Below, piece after piece: positions 31,596 to 42,549 of a stretch of 64,000 nucleotides of DNA. Under the pieces are notes generated by a model that saw nothing but the letters and a program-made list of their open reading frames with translations, searched no databases and had not been told where the DNA came from. Positions within the stretch are counted from its first letter, which is position 1. Every line of letters starts with the position of its first letter. The position numbers were made by a program, and so were the translations under genes. The stretch comes from Auanema rhodensis (taxonomy: Eukaryota; Nematoda; Chromadorea; Rhabditida; Rhabditidae): positions 15,716,476 through 15,780,475 of the forward strand of contig OZ059894.1 in the NCBI GenBank assembly GCA_964057225.1, given 5' to 3'.

Positions 31596-31680
31596 CCAGA
31601 AATCTAATTTATCTATTTTTTTATTTTTTGGTACTACCGATTTAGAATTCATCATACACCTCGGTGTATGCCACATTCGA

Positions 31681-34600
31681 AGCAGCGTGGCGCAGTGGAA
31701 GCGTGCTGGGCCCATAACCCAGAGGTCGGTGGATCGAAACCACTCGCTGCTAGTGTTTTACCGATTCCAGAAATCTAATTTATCTATTTTTTTATTTTTT
31801 GGTACTACCGATTTAGAATTCATCATACACCTCGGTGTATGCCACATTCGAAGCAGCGTGACGCAGTGGAAGCGTGCTGGGCCCATAACCCAGAGGTCGG
31901 TGGATCGAAACCACTCGCTGCTAGTGTTTTACCGATTCCAGAAATCTAATTTATCTATTTTTTTATTTTTTGGTACTACCGATTTAGAATTCATCATACA
32001 CCTCGGTGTATGCCACATTCGAAGCAGCGTGGCGCAGTGGAAGCGTGCTGGGCCCATAACCCAGAGGTCGGTGGATCGAAACCACTCGCTGCTAGTGTTT
32101 TACCGATTCCAGAAATCTAATTTATCTATTTTTTTATTTTTTGGTACTACCGATTTAGAATTCATCATACACCTCGGTGTATGCCACATTCGAAGCAGCG
32201 TGGCGCAGTGGAAGCGTGCTGGGCCCATAACCCAGAGGTCGGTGGATCGAAACCACTCGCTGCTAGTGTTTTACCGATTCCAGAAATCTAATTTATCTAT
32301 TTTTTTATTTTTTGGTACTACCGATTTAGAATTCATCATACACCTCGGTGTATGCCACATTCGAAGCAGCGTGGCGCAGTGGAAGCGTGCTGGGCCCATA
32401 ACCCAGAGGTCGGTGGATCGAAACCACTCGCTGCTAGTGTTTTACCGATTCCAGAAATCTAATTTATCTATTTTTTTATTTTTTGGTACTACCGATTTAG
32501 AATTCATCATACACCTCGGTGTATGCCACATTCGAAGCAGCGTGGCGCAGTGGAAGCGTGCTGGGCCCATAACCCAGAGGTCGGTGGATCGAAACCACTC
32601 GCTGCTAGTGTTTTACCGATTCCAGAAATCTAATTTATCTATTTTTTTATTTTTTGGTACTACCGATTTAGAATTCATCATACACCTCGGTGTATGCCAC
32701 ATTCGAAGCAGCGTGGCGCAGTGGAAGCGTGCTGGGCCCATAACCCAGAGGTCGGTGGATCGAAACCACTCGCTGCTAGTGTTTTACCGATTCCAGAAAT
32801 CTAATTTATCTATTTTTTTATTTTTTGGTACTACCGATTTAGAATTCATCATACACCTCGGTGTATGCCACATTCGAAGCAGCGTGGCGCAGTGGAAGCG
32901 TGCTGGGCCCATAACCCAGAGGTCGGTGGATCGAAACCACTCGCTGCTAGTGTTTTACCGATTCCAGAAATCTAATTTATCTATTTTTTTATTTTTTGGT
33001 ACTACCGATTTAGAATTCATCATACACCTCGGTGTATGCCACATTCGAAGCAGCGTGGCGCAGTGGAAGCGTGCTGGGCCCATAACCCAGAGGTCGGTGG
33101 ATCGAAACCACTCGCTGCTAGTGTTTTACCGATTCCAGAAATCTAATTTATCTATTTTTTTATTTTTTGGTACTACCGATTTAGAATTCATCATACACCT
33201 CGGTGTATGCCACATTCGAAGCAGCGTGGCGCAGTGGAAGCGTGCTGGGCCCATAACCCAGAGGTCGGTGGATCGAAACCACTCGCTGCTAGTGTTTTAC
33301 CGATTCCAGAAATCTAATTTATCTATTTTTTTATTTTTTGGTACTACCGATTTAGAATTCATCATACACCTCGGTGTATGCCACATTCGAAGCAGCGTGG
33401 CGCAGTGGAAGCGTGCTGGGCCCATAACCCAGAGGTCGGTGGATCGAAACCACTCGCTGCTAGTGTTTTACCGATTCCAGAAATCTAATTTATCTATTTT
33501 TTTATTTTTTGGTACTACCGATTTAGAATTCATCATACACCTCGGTGTATGCCACATTCGAAGCAGCGTGGCGCAGTGGAAGCGTGCTGGGCCCATAACC
33601 CAGAGGTCGGTGGATCGAAACCACTCGCTGCTAGTGTTTTACCGATTCCAGAAATCTAATTTATCTATTTTTTTATTTTTTGGTACTACCGATTTAGAAT
33701 TCATCATACACCTCGGTGTATGCCACATTCGAAGCAGCGTGGCGCAGTGGAAGCGTGCTGGGCCCATAACCCAGAGGTCGGTGGATCGAAACCACTCGCT
33801 GCTAGTGTTTTACCGATTCCAGAAATCTAATTTATCTATTTTTTTATTTTTTGGTACTACCGATTTAGAATTCATCATACACCTCGGTGTATGCCACATT
33901 CGAAGCAGCGTGGCGCAGTGGAAGCGTGCTGGGCCCATAACCCAGAGGTCGGTGGATCGAAACCACTCGCTGCTAGTGTTTTACCGATTCCAGAAATCTA
34001 ATTTATCTATTTTTTTATTTTTTGGTACTACCGATTTAGAATTCATCATACACCTCGGTGTATGCCACATTCGAAGCAGCGTGGCGCAGTGGAAGCGTGC
34101 TGGGCCCATAACCCAGAGGTCGGTGGATCGAAACCACTCGCTGCTAGTGTTTTACCGATTCCAGAAATCTAATTTATCTATTTTTTTATTTTTTGGTACT
34201 ACCGATTTAGAATTCATCATACACCTCGGTGTATGCCACATTCGAAGCAGCGTGGCGCAGTGGAAGCGTGCTGGGCCCATAACCCAGAGGTCGGTGGATC
34301 GAAACCACTCGCTGCTAGTGTTTTACCGATTCCAGAAATCTAATTTATCTATTTTTTTATTTTTTGGTACTACCGATTTAGAATTCATCATACACCTCGG
34401 TGTATGCCACATTCGAAGCAGCGTGGCGCAGTGGAAGCGTGCTGGGCCCATAACCCAGAGGTCGGTGGATCGAAACCACTCGCTGCTAGTGTTTTACCGA
34501 TTCCAGAAATCTAATTTATCTATTTTTTTATTTTTTGGTACTACCGATTTAGAATTCATCATACACCTCGGTGTATGCCACATTCGAAGCAGCGTGGCGC

Positions 34601-37600
34601 AGTGGAAGCGTGCTGGGCCCATAACCCAGAGGTCGGTGGATCGAAACCACTCGCTGCTAGTGTTTTACCGATTCCAGAAATCTAATTTATCTATTTTTTT
34701 ATTTTTTGGTACTACCGATTTAGAATTCATCATACACCTCGGTGTATGCCACATTCGAAGCAGCGTGGCGCAGTGGAAGCGTGCTGGGCCCATAACCCAG
34801 AGGTCGGTGGATCGAAACCACTCGCTGCTAGTGTTTTACCGATTCCAGAAATCTAATTTATCTATTTTTTTATTTTTTGGTACTACCGATTTAGAATTCA
34901 TCATACACCTCGGTGTATGCCACATTCGAAGCAGCGTGGCGCAGTGGAAGCGTGCTGGGCCCATAACCCAGAGGTCGGTGGATCGAAACCACTCGCTGCT
35001 AGTGTTTTACCGATTCCAGAAATCTAATTTATCTATTTTTTTATTTTTTGGTACTACCGATTTAGAATTCATCATACACCTCGGTGTATGCCACATTCGA
35101 AGCAGCGTGGCGCAGTGGAAGCGTGCTGGGCCCATAACCCAGAGGTCGGTGGATCGAAACCACTCGCTGCTAGTGTTTTACCGATTCCAGAAATCTAATT
35201 TATCTATTTTTTTATTTTTTGGTACTACCGATTTAGAATTCATCATACACCTCGGTGTATGCCACATTCGAAGCAGCGTGGCGCAGTGGAAGCGTGCTGG
35301 GCCCATAACCCAGAGGTCGGTGGATCGAAACCACTCGCTGCTAGTGTTTTACCGATTCCAGAAATCTAATTTATCTATTTTTTTATTTTTTGGTACTACC
35401 GATTTAGAATTCATCATACACCTCGGTGTATGCCACATTCGAAGCAGCGTGGCGCAGTGGAAGCGTGCTGGGCCCATAACCCAGAGGTCGGTGGATCGAA
35501 ACCACTCGCTGCTAGTGTTTTACCGATTCCAGAAATCTAATTTATCTATTTTTTTATTTTTTGGTACTACCGATTTAGAATTCATCATACACCTCGGTGT
35601 ATGCCACATTCGAAGCAGCGTGGCGCAGTGGAAGCGTGCTGGGCCCATAACCCAGAGGTCGGTGGATCGAAACCACTCGCTGCTAGTGTTTTACCGATTC
35701 CAGAAATCTAATTTATCTATTTTTTTATTTTTTGGTACTACCGATTTAGAATTCATCATACACCTCGGTGTATGCCACATTCGAAGCAGCGTGGCGCAGT
35801 GGAAGCGTGCTGGGCCCATAACCCAGAGGTCGGTGGATCGAAACCACTCGCTGCTAGAGTTTTACCGATTCCAGAAATCTAATTTATCTATTTTTTTATT
35901 TTTTGGTACTACCGATTTAGAGTTCATCATACACCTCGGTGTATGCCACATTCGAAGCAGCGTGGCGCAGTGGAAGCGTGCTGGGCCCATAACCCAGAGG
36001 TCGGTGGATCGAAACCACTCGCTGCTAGTGTTTTACCGATTCCAGAAATCTAATTTATCTATTTTTTTATTTTTTGGTACTACCGATTTAGAATTCATCA
36101 TACACCTCGGTGTATGCCACATTCGAAGCAGCGTGGCGCAGTGGAAGCGTGCTGGGCCCATAACCCAGAGGTCGGTGGATCGAAACCACTCGCTGCTAGT
36201 GTTTTACCGATTCCAGAAATCTAATTTATCTGTTTTTTTATTTTTTGGTACTACCGATTTAGAATTCATCATACACCTCGGTGTATGCCACATTTGAAGC
36301 AGCGTGGCGCAGTGGAAGCGTGCTGGGCCCATAACCCAGAGGTCGGTGGATCGAAACCACTCGCTGCTAGTGTTTTACCGATTCCAGAAATCTAATTTAT
36401 CTATTTTTTTATTTTTTGGTACTACCGATTTAGAATTCATCATACACCTCGGTGTATGCCACATTCGAAGCAGCGTGGCGCAGTGGAAGCGTGCTGGGCC
36501 CATAACCCAGAGGTCGGTGGATCGAAACCACTCGCTGCTAGTGTTTTACCGATTCCAGAAATCTAATTTATCTATTTTTTTATTTTTTGGTACTACCGAT
36601 TTAGAATTCATCATACACCTCGGTGTATGCCACATTCGAAGCAGCGTGGCGCAGTGGAAGCGTGCTGGGCCCATAACCCAGAGGTCGGTGGATCGAAACC
36701 ACTCGCTGCTAGTGTTTTACCGATTCCAGAAATCTAATTTATCTATTTTTTTATTTTTTGGTACTACCGATTTAGAATTCATCATACACCTCGGTGTATG
36801 CCACATTCGAAGCAGCGTGGCGCAGTGGAAGCGTGCTGGGCCCATAACCCAGAGGTCGGTGGATCGAAACCACTCGCTGCTAGTGTTTTACCGATTCCAG
36901 AAATCTGATTTATCTATTTTTTTATTTTTTGGTACTACCGATTTAGAATTCATCATACACCTCGGTGTATGCCACATTCGAAGCAGCGTGGCGCAGTGGA
37001 AGCGTGCTGGGCCCATAACCCAGAGGTCGGTGGATCGAAACCACTCGCTGCTAGAGTTTTACCGATTCCAGAAATCTAATTTATCTATTTTTTTATTTTT
37101 TGGTACTACCGATTTAGAGTTCATCATACACCTCGGTGTATGCCACATTCGAAGCAGCGTGGCGCAGTGGAAGCGTGCTGGGCCCATAACCCAGAGGTCG
37201 GTGGATCGAAACCACTCGCTGCTAGTGTTTTACCGATTCCAGAAATCTAATTTATCTATTTTTTTATTTTTTGGTACTACCGATTTAGAATTCATCATAC
37301 ACCTCGGTGTATGCCACATTCGAAGCAGCGTGGCGCAGTGGAAGCGTGCTGGGCCCATAACCCAGAGGTCGGTGGATCGAAACCACTCGCTGCTAGTGTT
37401 TTACCGATTCCAGAAATCTAATTTATCTGTTTTTTTATTTTTTGGTACTACCGATTTAGAATTCATCATACACCTCGGTGTATGCCACATTTGAAGCAGC
37501 GTGGCGCAGTGGAAGCGTGCTGGGCCCATAACCCAGAGGTCGGTGGATCGAAACCACTCGCTGCTAGTGTTTTACCGATTCCAGAAATCTAATTTATCTA

Positions 37601-39789
37601 TTTTTTTATTTTTTGGTACTACCGATTTAGAATTCATCATACACCTCGGTGTATGCCACATTCGAAGCAGCGTGGCGCAGTGGAAGCGTGCTGGGCCCAT
37701 AACCCAGAGGTCGGTGGATCGAAACCACTCGCTGCTAGTGTTTTACCGATTCCAGAAATCTAATTTATCTATTTTTTTATTTTTTGGTACTACCGATTTA
37801 GAATTCATCATACACCTCGGTGTATGCCACATTCGAAGCAGCGTGGCGCAGTGGAAGCGTGCTGGGCCCATAACCCAGAGGTCGGTGGATCGAAACCACT
37901 CGCTGCTAGTGTTTTACCGATTCCAGAAATCTAATTTATCTATTTTTTTATTTTTTGGTACTACCGATTTAGAATTCATCATACACCTCGGTGTATGCCA
38001 CATTCGAAGCAGCGTGGCGCAGTGGAAGCGTGCTGGGCCCATAACCCAGAGGTCGGTGGATCGAAACCACTCGCTGCTAGTGTTTTACCGATTCCAGAAA
38101 TCTAATTTATCTATTTTTTTATTTTTTGGTACTACCGATTTAGAATTCATCATACACCTCGGTGTATGCCACATTCGAAGCAGCGTGGCGCAGTGGAAGC
38201 GTGCTGGGCCCATAACCCAGAGGTCGGTGGATCGAAACCACTCGCTGCTAGTGTTTTACCGATTCCAGAAATCTAATTTATCTATTTTTTTATTTTTTGG
38301 TACTACCGATTTAGAATTCATCATACACCTCGGTGTATGCCACATTCGAAGCAGCGTGGCGCAGTGGAAGCGTGCTGGGCCCATAACCCAGAGGTCGGTG
38401 GATCGAAACCACTCGCTGCTAGAGTTTTACCGATTCCAGAAATCTAATTTATCTATTTTTTTATTTTTTGGTACTACCGATTTAGAGTTCATCATACACC
38501 TCGGTGTATGCCACATTCGAAGCAGCGTGGCGCAGTGGAAGCGTGCTGGGCCCATAACCCAGAGGTCGGTGGATCGAAACCACTCGCTGCTAGTGTTTTA
38601 CCGATTCCAGAAATCTAATTTATCTGTTTTTTTATTTTTTGGTACTACCGATTTAGAATTCATCATACACCTCGGTGTATGCCACATTTGAAGCAGCGTG
38701 GCGCAGTGGAAGCGTGCTGGGCCCATAACCCAGAGGTCGGTGGATCGAAACCACTCGCTGCTAGTGTTTTACCGATTCCAGAAATCTAATTTATCTATTT
38801 TTTTATTTTTTGGTACTACCGATTTAGAATTCATCATACACCTCGGTGTATGCCACATTCGAAGCAGCGTGGCGCAGTGGAAGCGTGCTGGGCCCATAAC
38901 CCAGAGGTCGGTGGATCGAAACCACTCGCTGCTAGTGTTTTACCGATTCCAGAAATCTAATTTATCTATTTTTTTATTTTTTGGTACTACCGATTTAGAA
39001 TTCATCATACACCTCGGTGTATGCCACATTCGAAGCAGCGTGGCGCAGTGGAAGCGTGCTGGGCCCATAACCCAGAGGTCGGTGGATCGAAACCACTCGC
39101 TGCTAGTGTTTTACCGATTCCAGAAATCTAATTTATCTATTTTTTTATTTTTTGGTACTACCGATTTAGAATTCATCATACACCTCGGTGTATGCCACAT
39201 TCGAAGCAGCGTGGCGCAGTGGAAGCGTGCTGGGCCCATAACCCAGAGGTCGGTGGATCGAAACCACTCGCTGCTAGTGTTTTACCGATTCCAGAAATCT
39301 AATTTATCTATTTTTTTATTTTTTGGTACTACCGATTTAGAATTCATCATACACCTCGGTGTATGCCACATTCGAAGCAGCGTGGCGCAGTGGAAGCGTG
39401 CTGGGCCCATAACCCAGAGGTCGGTGGATCGAAACCACTCGCTGCTAGTGTTTTACCGATTCCAGAAATCTAATTTATCTATTTTTTTATTTTTTGGTAC
39501 TACCGATTTAGAATTCATCATACACCTCGGTGTATGCCACATTCGAAGCAGCGTGGCGCAGTGGAAGCGTGCTGGGCCCATAACCCAGAGGTCGGTGGAT
39601 CGAAACCACTCGCTGCTAGTGTTTTACCGATTCCAGAAATCTAATTTATCTATTTTTTTATTTTTTGGTACTACCGATTTAGAATTCATCATACACCTCG
39701 GTGTATGCCACATTCGAAGCAGCGTGGCGCAGTGGAAGCGTGCTGGGCCCATAACCCAGAGGTCGGTGGATCGAAACCACTCGCTGCTA
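31681..39789 (+). tRNA. Tandem array 2 of initiator tRNA-Met(CAT) genes, 48 copies
   Basis: Copies start at 31681 + 171k (k = 0-47), the last at 39718-39789. The phase is continuous with array 1 once the LTR element is removed. Structure and boxes are as in array 1. The second copy (31852-31923) has G10A, which changes a G10:U25 wobble to A10:U25 and so keeps the fold, but alters the A box. All other copies have the same tRNA body by eye. Spacer variants mark a higher-order repeat near the right end. Confidence 0.97.
35785..38691 (+). repeat. Higher-order repeat within the tRNA array, 7 units (1197 bp)
   Basis: Marked spacer variants recur together: GAGTTTT for GTGTTTT just after the tRNA, with TTAGAGTTC for TTAGAATTC (units starting 35785, 36982, 38350). 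Two units later come TATCTGTTTT and CATTTGAAGC (about 36231/36294, 37428/37491, 38625/38688). The last pair recurs at exactly 1197 bp = 7 x 171. In the third block the first marker is one unit later, showing loss of a unit between the markers and gain of one before. Confidence 0.85.
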
Positions 39790-39888
39790 GTGTTTTACCG
39801 ATTCCAGAAATCTAATTTATCTATTTTTTGATTTTTTGGTTCTACCGATTTAGAATTCATCATACACCTCGGTGTATGCCACATTCGA

Positions 39889-39942
39889 AGCAGCGTGGCG
39901 CAGTGGAAGCGTGCTGGACCCATAACAAAGAGGTCGGTGGAT
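39889..39942 (+). pseudogene. Truncated tRNA-iMet (type B unit)
   Basis: Retains the acceptor 5' strand, D arm and anticodon region. The anticodon stem is broken (CTGGACCCATAACAAAG) and the T arm and acceptor 3' strand are missing. A similar truncation recurs near 40556-40590 and many times on the minus strand. Confidence 0.85.
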
Positions 39943-40045
39943 AGTGTTTTATCGATTAAAGAAAACTATTTAAATCAATTTTTTTTGATTTTTTGGTTCT
40001 ACTGGATCAGAATTTATCATACACCTCGTAGTAGACCACATTCGA

Positions 40046-40288
40046 AGCAGCGTGGCGCAGTGGAAGCGTGCTGGGCCCATAACCCAGAGGTCGGTGGATC
40101 GAAACCACTCGCTGCTAGTGTTTTACCGATTCCAGAAATCTAATTTATCTATTTTTTTATTTTTTGGTACTACCGATTTAGAATTCATCATACACCTCGG
40201 TGTATGCCACATTCGAAGCAGCGTGGCGCAGTGGAAGCGTGCTGGGCCCATAACCCAGAGGTCGGTGGATCGAAACCACTCGCTGCTA
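40046..40288 (+). tRNA. Two intact initiator tRNA-Met(CAT) genes (40046-40117, 40217-40288)
   Basis: Both are 72-nt genes identical to the array consensus, 171 bp apart, with TTTT terminators. Confidence 0.95.
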
Positions 40289-40387
40289 GTGTTTTACCGA
40301 TTCCAGAAATCTAATTTATCTATTTTTTTATTTTTTGGTACTACCGATTTAGAATTCATCATACACCTCGGTGTATACCACATTCAA

Positions 40388-40555
40388 AGCAGCGTGGCGC
40401 AGTGGAAGCGTGCTGGGCCCATAACCCAAAGGTCGGTGGAGGTAGGGCTCTTTTTCCATATCTATACCCCCCAATTTTAGCCCCGCCCCTTTTGCCGTCG
40501 AGCGCATACTTTTACTACCAGCTTACTTCCCTTCCTAAAACGGGGGGTTTGGAGG
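40388..40555 (+). pseudogene. Truncated tRNA-iMet joined to a ~115-bp unrelated insert
   Basis: The tRNA body at 40388-40440 ends after GGTCGGTGGA and has a stem mismatch (CCCAA). The T arm is replaced by 40441-40555, a C-rich then G-rich segment not seen elsewhere in the window. That segment joins a partial type B tRNA at 40556. Confidence 0.7.
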
Positions 40556-40691
40556 GGTGCTGGGCCCATAACAAAGAGGTCGGTGGATAGTGTTTTATCG
40601 ATTAAAGAAAACTATTTAAATCAATTTTTTTTGATTTTTTGGTTCTACTGGATCAGAATTTATCATACACCTCGTAGTAGACCACATTCGA

Positions 40692-40763
40692 AGCAGCGTG
40701 GCGCAGTGGAAGCGTGCTGGGCCCATAACCCAGAGGTCGGTGGATCGAAACCACTCGCTGCTA
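40692..40763 (+). tRNA. Initiator tRNA-Met(CAT)
   Basis: Consensus 72-nt body followed by a T8 run. Last intact plus-strand copy before the second LTR element. Confidence 0.95.
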
Positions 40764-40970
40764 TTTTTTTACCAATTCCAGAAATCTAATTTATCAATTT
40801 TTTGATTTTTGGGTTCTACCGATTTAGAATTCATCATACACCTCGGTGTATGCCACATTCGAAGCAGCGTGCGTTCCGTTATGCTACCGCGTCGATCTTA
40901 CAGACCAATGGAGTCCAAGATGAGCGTGGTAGTATTCCAGATGTAGCGGTTAAACATGGAGCATAAGTCG

Positions 40971-41732
40971 CGTCCGCAATACAAGGTTCGTTAATCAATG
41001 CACATCTTGAATGCATAAGATCTTGAAATTCAAAACTTGAATTCCCGGTGAAAGTTTGACAGTTGGAATAGAATACACAGGATTCAGCAATAGACTTGAG
41101 AAGAAGAGTTTTTCCGGAATGCGGTTGGCGTATAATGAAAAGAGCGTTGACTTTAGGATTTTGCTTGTCTATTATATTATAGACATTATTAACAAAAATT
41201 GAAATATCAATATTATTGTGATCCATCATACGTTCGAATCATTTCAAGAACTCGTTCACAGATAAAACTGGTGCAGATTCGTAGTAGTCTGAAGGCACAG
41301 TTTCTAGCAATGTCATTCAATCTTTTTTGATCATAGTCGACTTGAACAGTTCTAATAGTTTGTCGGATAATATTGCAAAGTCCTTGTGCACCACCATCTT
41401 CCAACCATCTTCTCGTCCGGCCAATATAGATTGCAAGTCGGTTAGTGTTTTGGGCCAGTGCGATGAAAGTGCGAACTGAATCTCTTCCGCGATTCGGCTC
41501 TTTCCAGAAATGGCTGTATTCCCCCAGTCTTTCTTTCTTCGCTTGGATGGGATTTCATCAGCTCTAAATTCGCTCTCTCCATCAGAAGTTGCAATATCGG
41601 ATCCTCCATCGTCAAGTACAGTCTCATTCCTATTTTCTTCTCCTTGCTCATCGGATCCCACATTTGAATTGTTATATTTGTCACATCGGGGGGGGGGGGG
41701 GGGGAGTCGTCTTCCAATTGCAAGACCTCCAC
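40971..41732 (-). pseudogene. Degraded superfamily 3 helicase (Rep/NS1-like) frame in the second LTR element
   Basis: Minus-strand frames run in succession (41732-41442, 41661-41317, 41404-41213, 41229-40971) with frame changes between them. The last (about 86 residues) has a Walker A-like LFIIRQPHSGKTLLL, then a stretch ending FEFQDLMHSRCALINEPCI. The spacing resembles A and B motifs of SF3 helicases in parvovirus NS1 and related Rep proteins. It is cut at 40971 by the truncated LTR, so motif C and the C-terminus are missing. The upstream frames are acidic and Arg/Lys-rich, of unknown kind. Similarity was judged by eye; a distant AAA+ protein is the main alternative. Confidence 0.5.
41688..41704 (+). 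repeat. Homopolymer G17 tract
   Basis: A run of 17 G within the second LTR element; it is a likely site of slippage or sequencing error and could cause one of the frame changes in the overlapping minus-strand ORFs. Confidence 0.95.
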
Positions 41733-42549
41733 GTGTCTTTCCCCCTTATGTAGATACTCGACGTGGCACTGAAAGCACCGAAGCTTTTTTGTACTGGTTC
41801 TTGCTGAATACTAATGTTCTCCAGCCAATATGCACATAAACTAAAATATTTATTTAAAAAATAACTACACATTTATCAAACAAGAAACATAAGATATCTT
41901 CGAATAATTCAAAGTTAAAACGAAAAATTTCAAAATTGTGTTCCACATTTGGAGGATGAAGAATGAGAAGGAAAACAAATTTGTGATAAGTTCGAGGTGG
42001 AACCTCCACGTTCCGTTATGCTCCCTCGTCGATCTTACAGACCAATGGAGTCTACAAGATGACCGTGGTAGTATTCCAGATGTAGCGGTTAAACATGGAG
42101 CATAAGGATAAACATAAGACTCGAGAAAGATTGGTTCATTATATCTACGTGATTACAATAAGATACATATAACTAAGTAAAGGTTAAACTAATAGAGAAC
42201 AGAGAGAGAACGACCAACCATCCATGATCGTCCCTGAGGCAGAGCTGAAGTGTTGTAATATGGAAAAGGGCGGGTCGTCTTCTCTCAGTCTCGCATTCTC
42301 TGACTCTAACCTGCCTGCTACAGCTTCGTCATATGAATGTAATGCATTGATCATCCGAATGGAACTCGTGGCGCAGTGGAAGCGTGCTGGGCCCATAACC
42401 CAGAGGTCGGTGGATCGAAACCACTCGCTGCTAGTGTTTTACCGATTCTTTTGTTTGTGATCTACAACGAGGTGTATGATGAATTCTGAATCGGTAGAAC
42501 CAAAAAATCAAAAAATTGATAAATTAGATTTCTGGAATCAGTAAAACAC

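Larger units (their letters stand above)
40872..42366 (-). mobile_element. Deleted LTR element of the same family, inserted in a tRNA gene
   Basis: The full 5' LTR is 42010-42366 (complement). The primer-site-like stretch at 41989-42009 is the same as at 3294. A truncated 3' LTR lies at 40872-40970, retaining only its 3' ~99 bp. Outer ends are CGTTCC...GGAAC(T), with 4-bp target duplication CGTG. The internal ~1.0 kb is unlike the large element and carries a degraded SF3-helicase frame. A deletion that removed the 3' end of the internal region and most of the 3' LTR explains the structure. Confidence 0.85.
40863..42433 (+). pseudogene. tRNA-iMet gene interrupted by an LTR element
   Basis: The first 9 nt of the tRNA (40863-40871, AGCAGCGTG) are separated from the rest (42371-42433) by the element at 40872-42366. 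CGTG is duplicated on both sides (40868-40871 and 42367-42370). The interrupted copy is otherwise consensus. Confidence 0.9.

Noticed and set aside
1..39789. Relation to primate alpha satellite because of the 171-bp period
   Set aside because: Only the length agrees; the sequence is a tRNA gene plus unrelated spacer.
1..40480. Very long open reading frames (up to 1536 codons) with a 57-residue repeat
   Set aside because: They are read-through of the 171-bp tRNA unit, which is divisible by 3 and lacks a stop in this frame; the DNA encodes tRNAs and pol III terminators.
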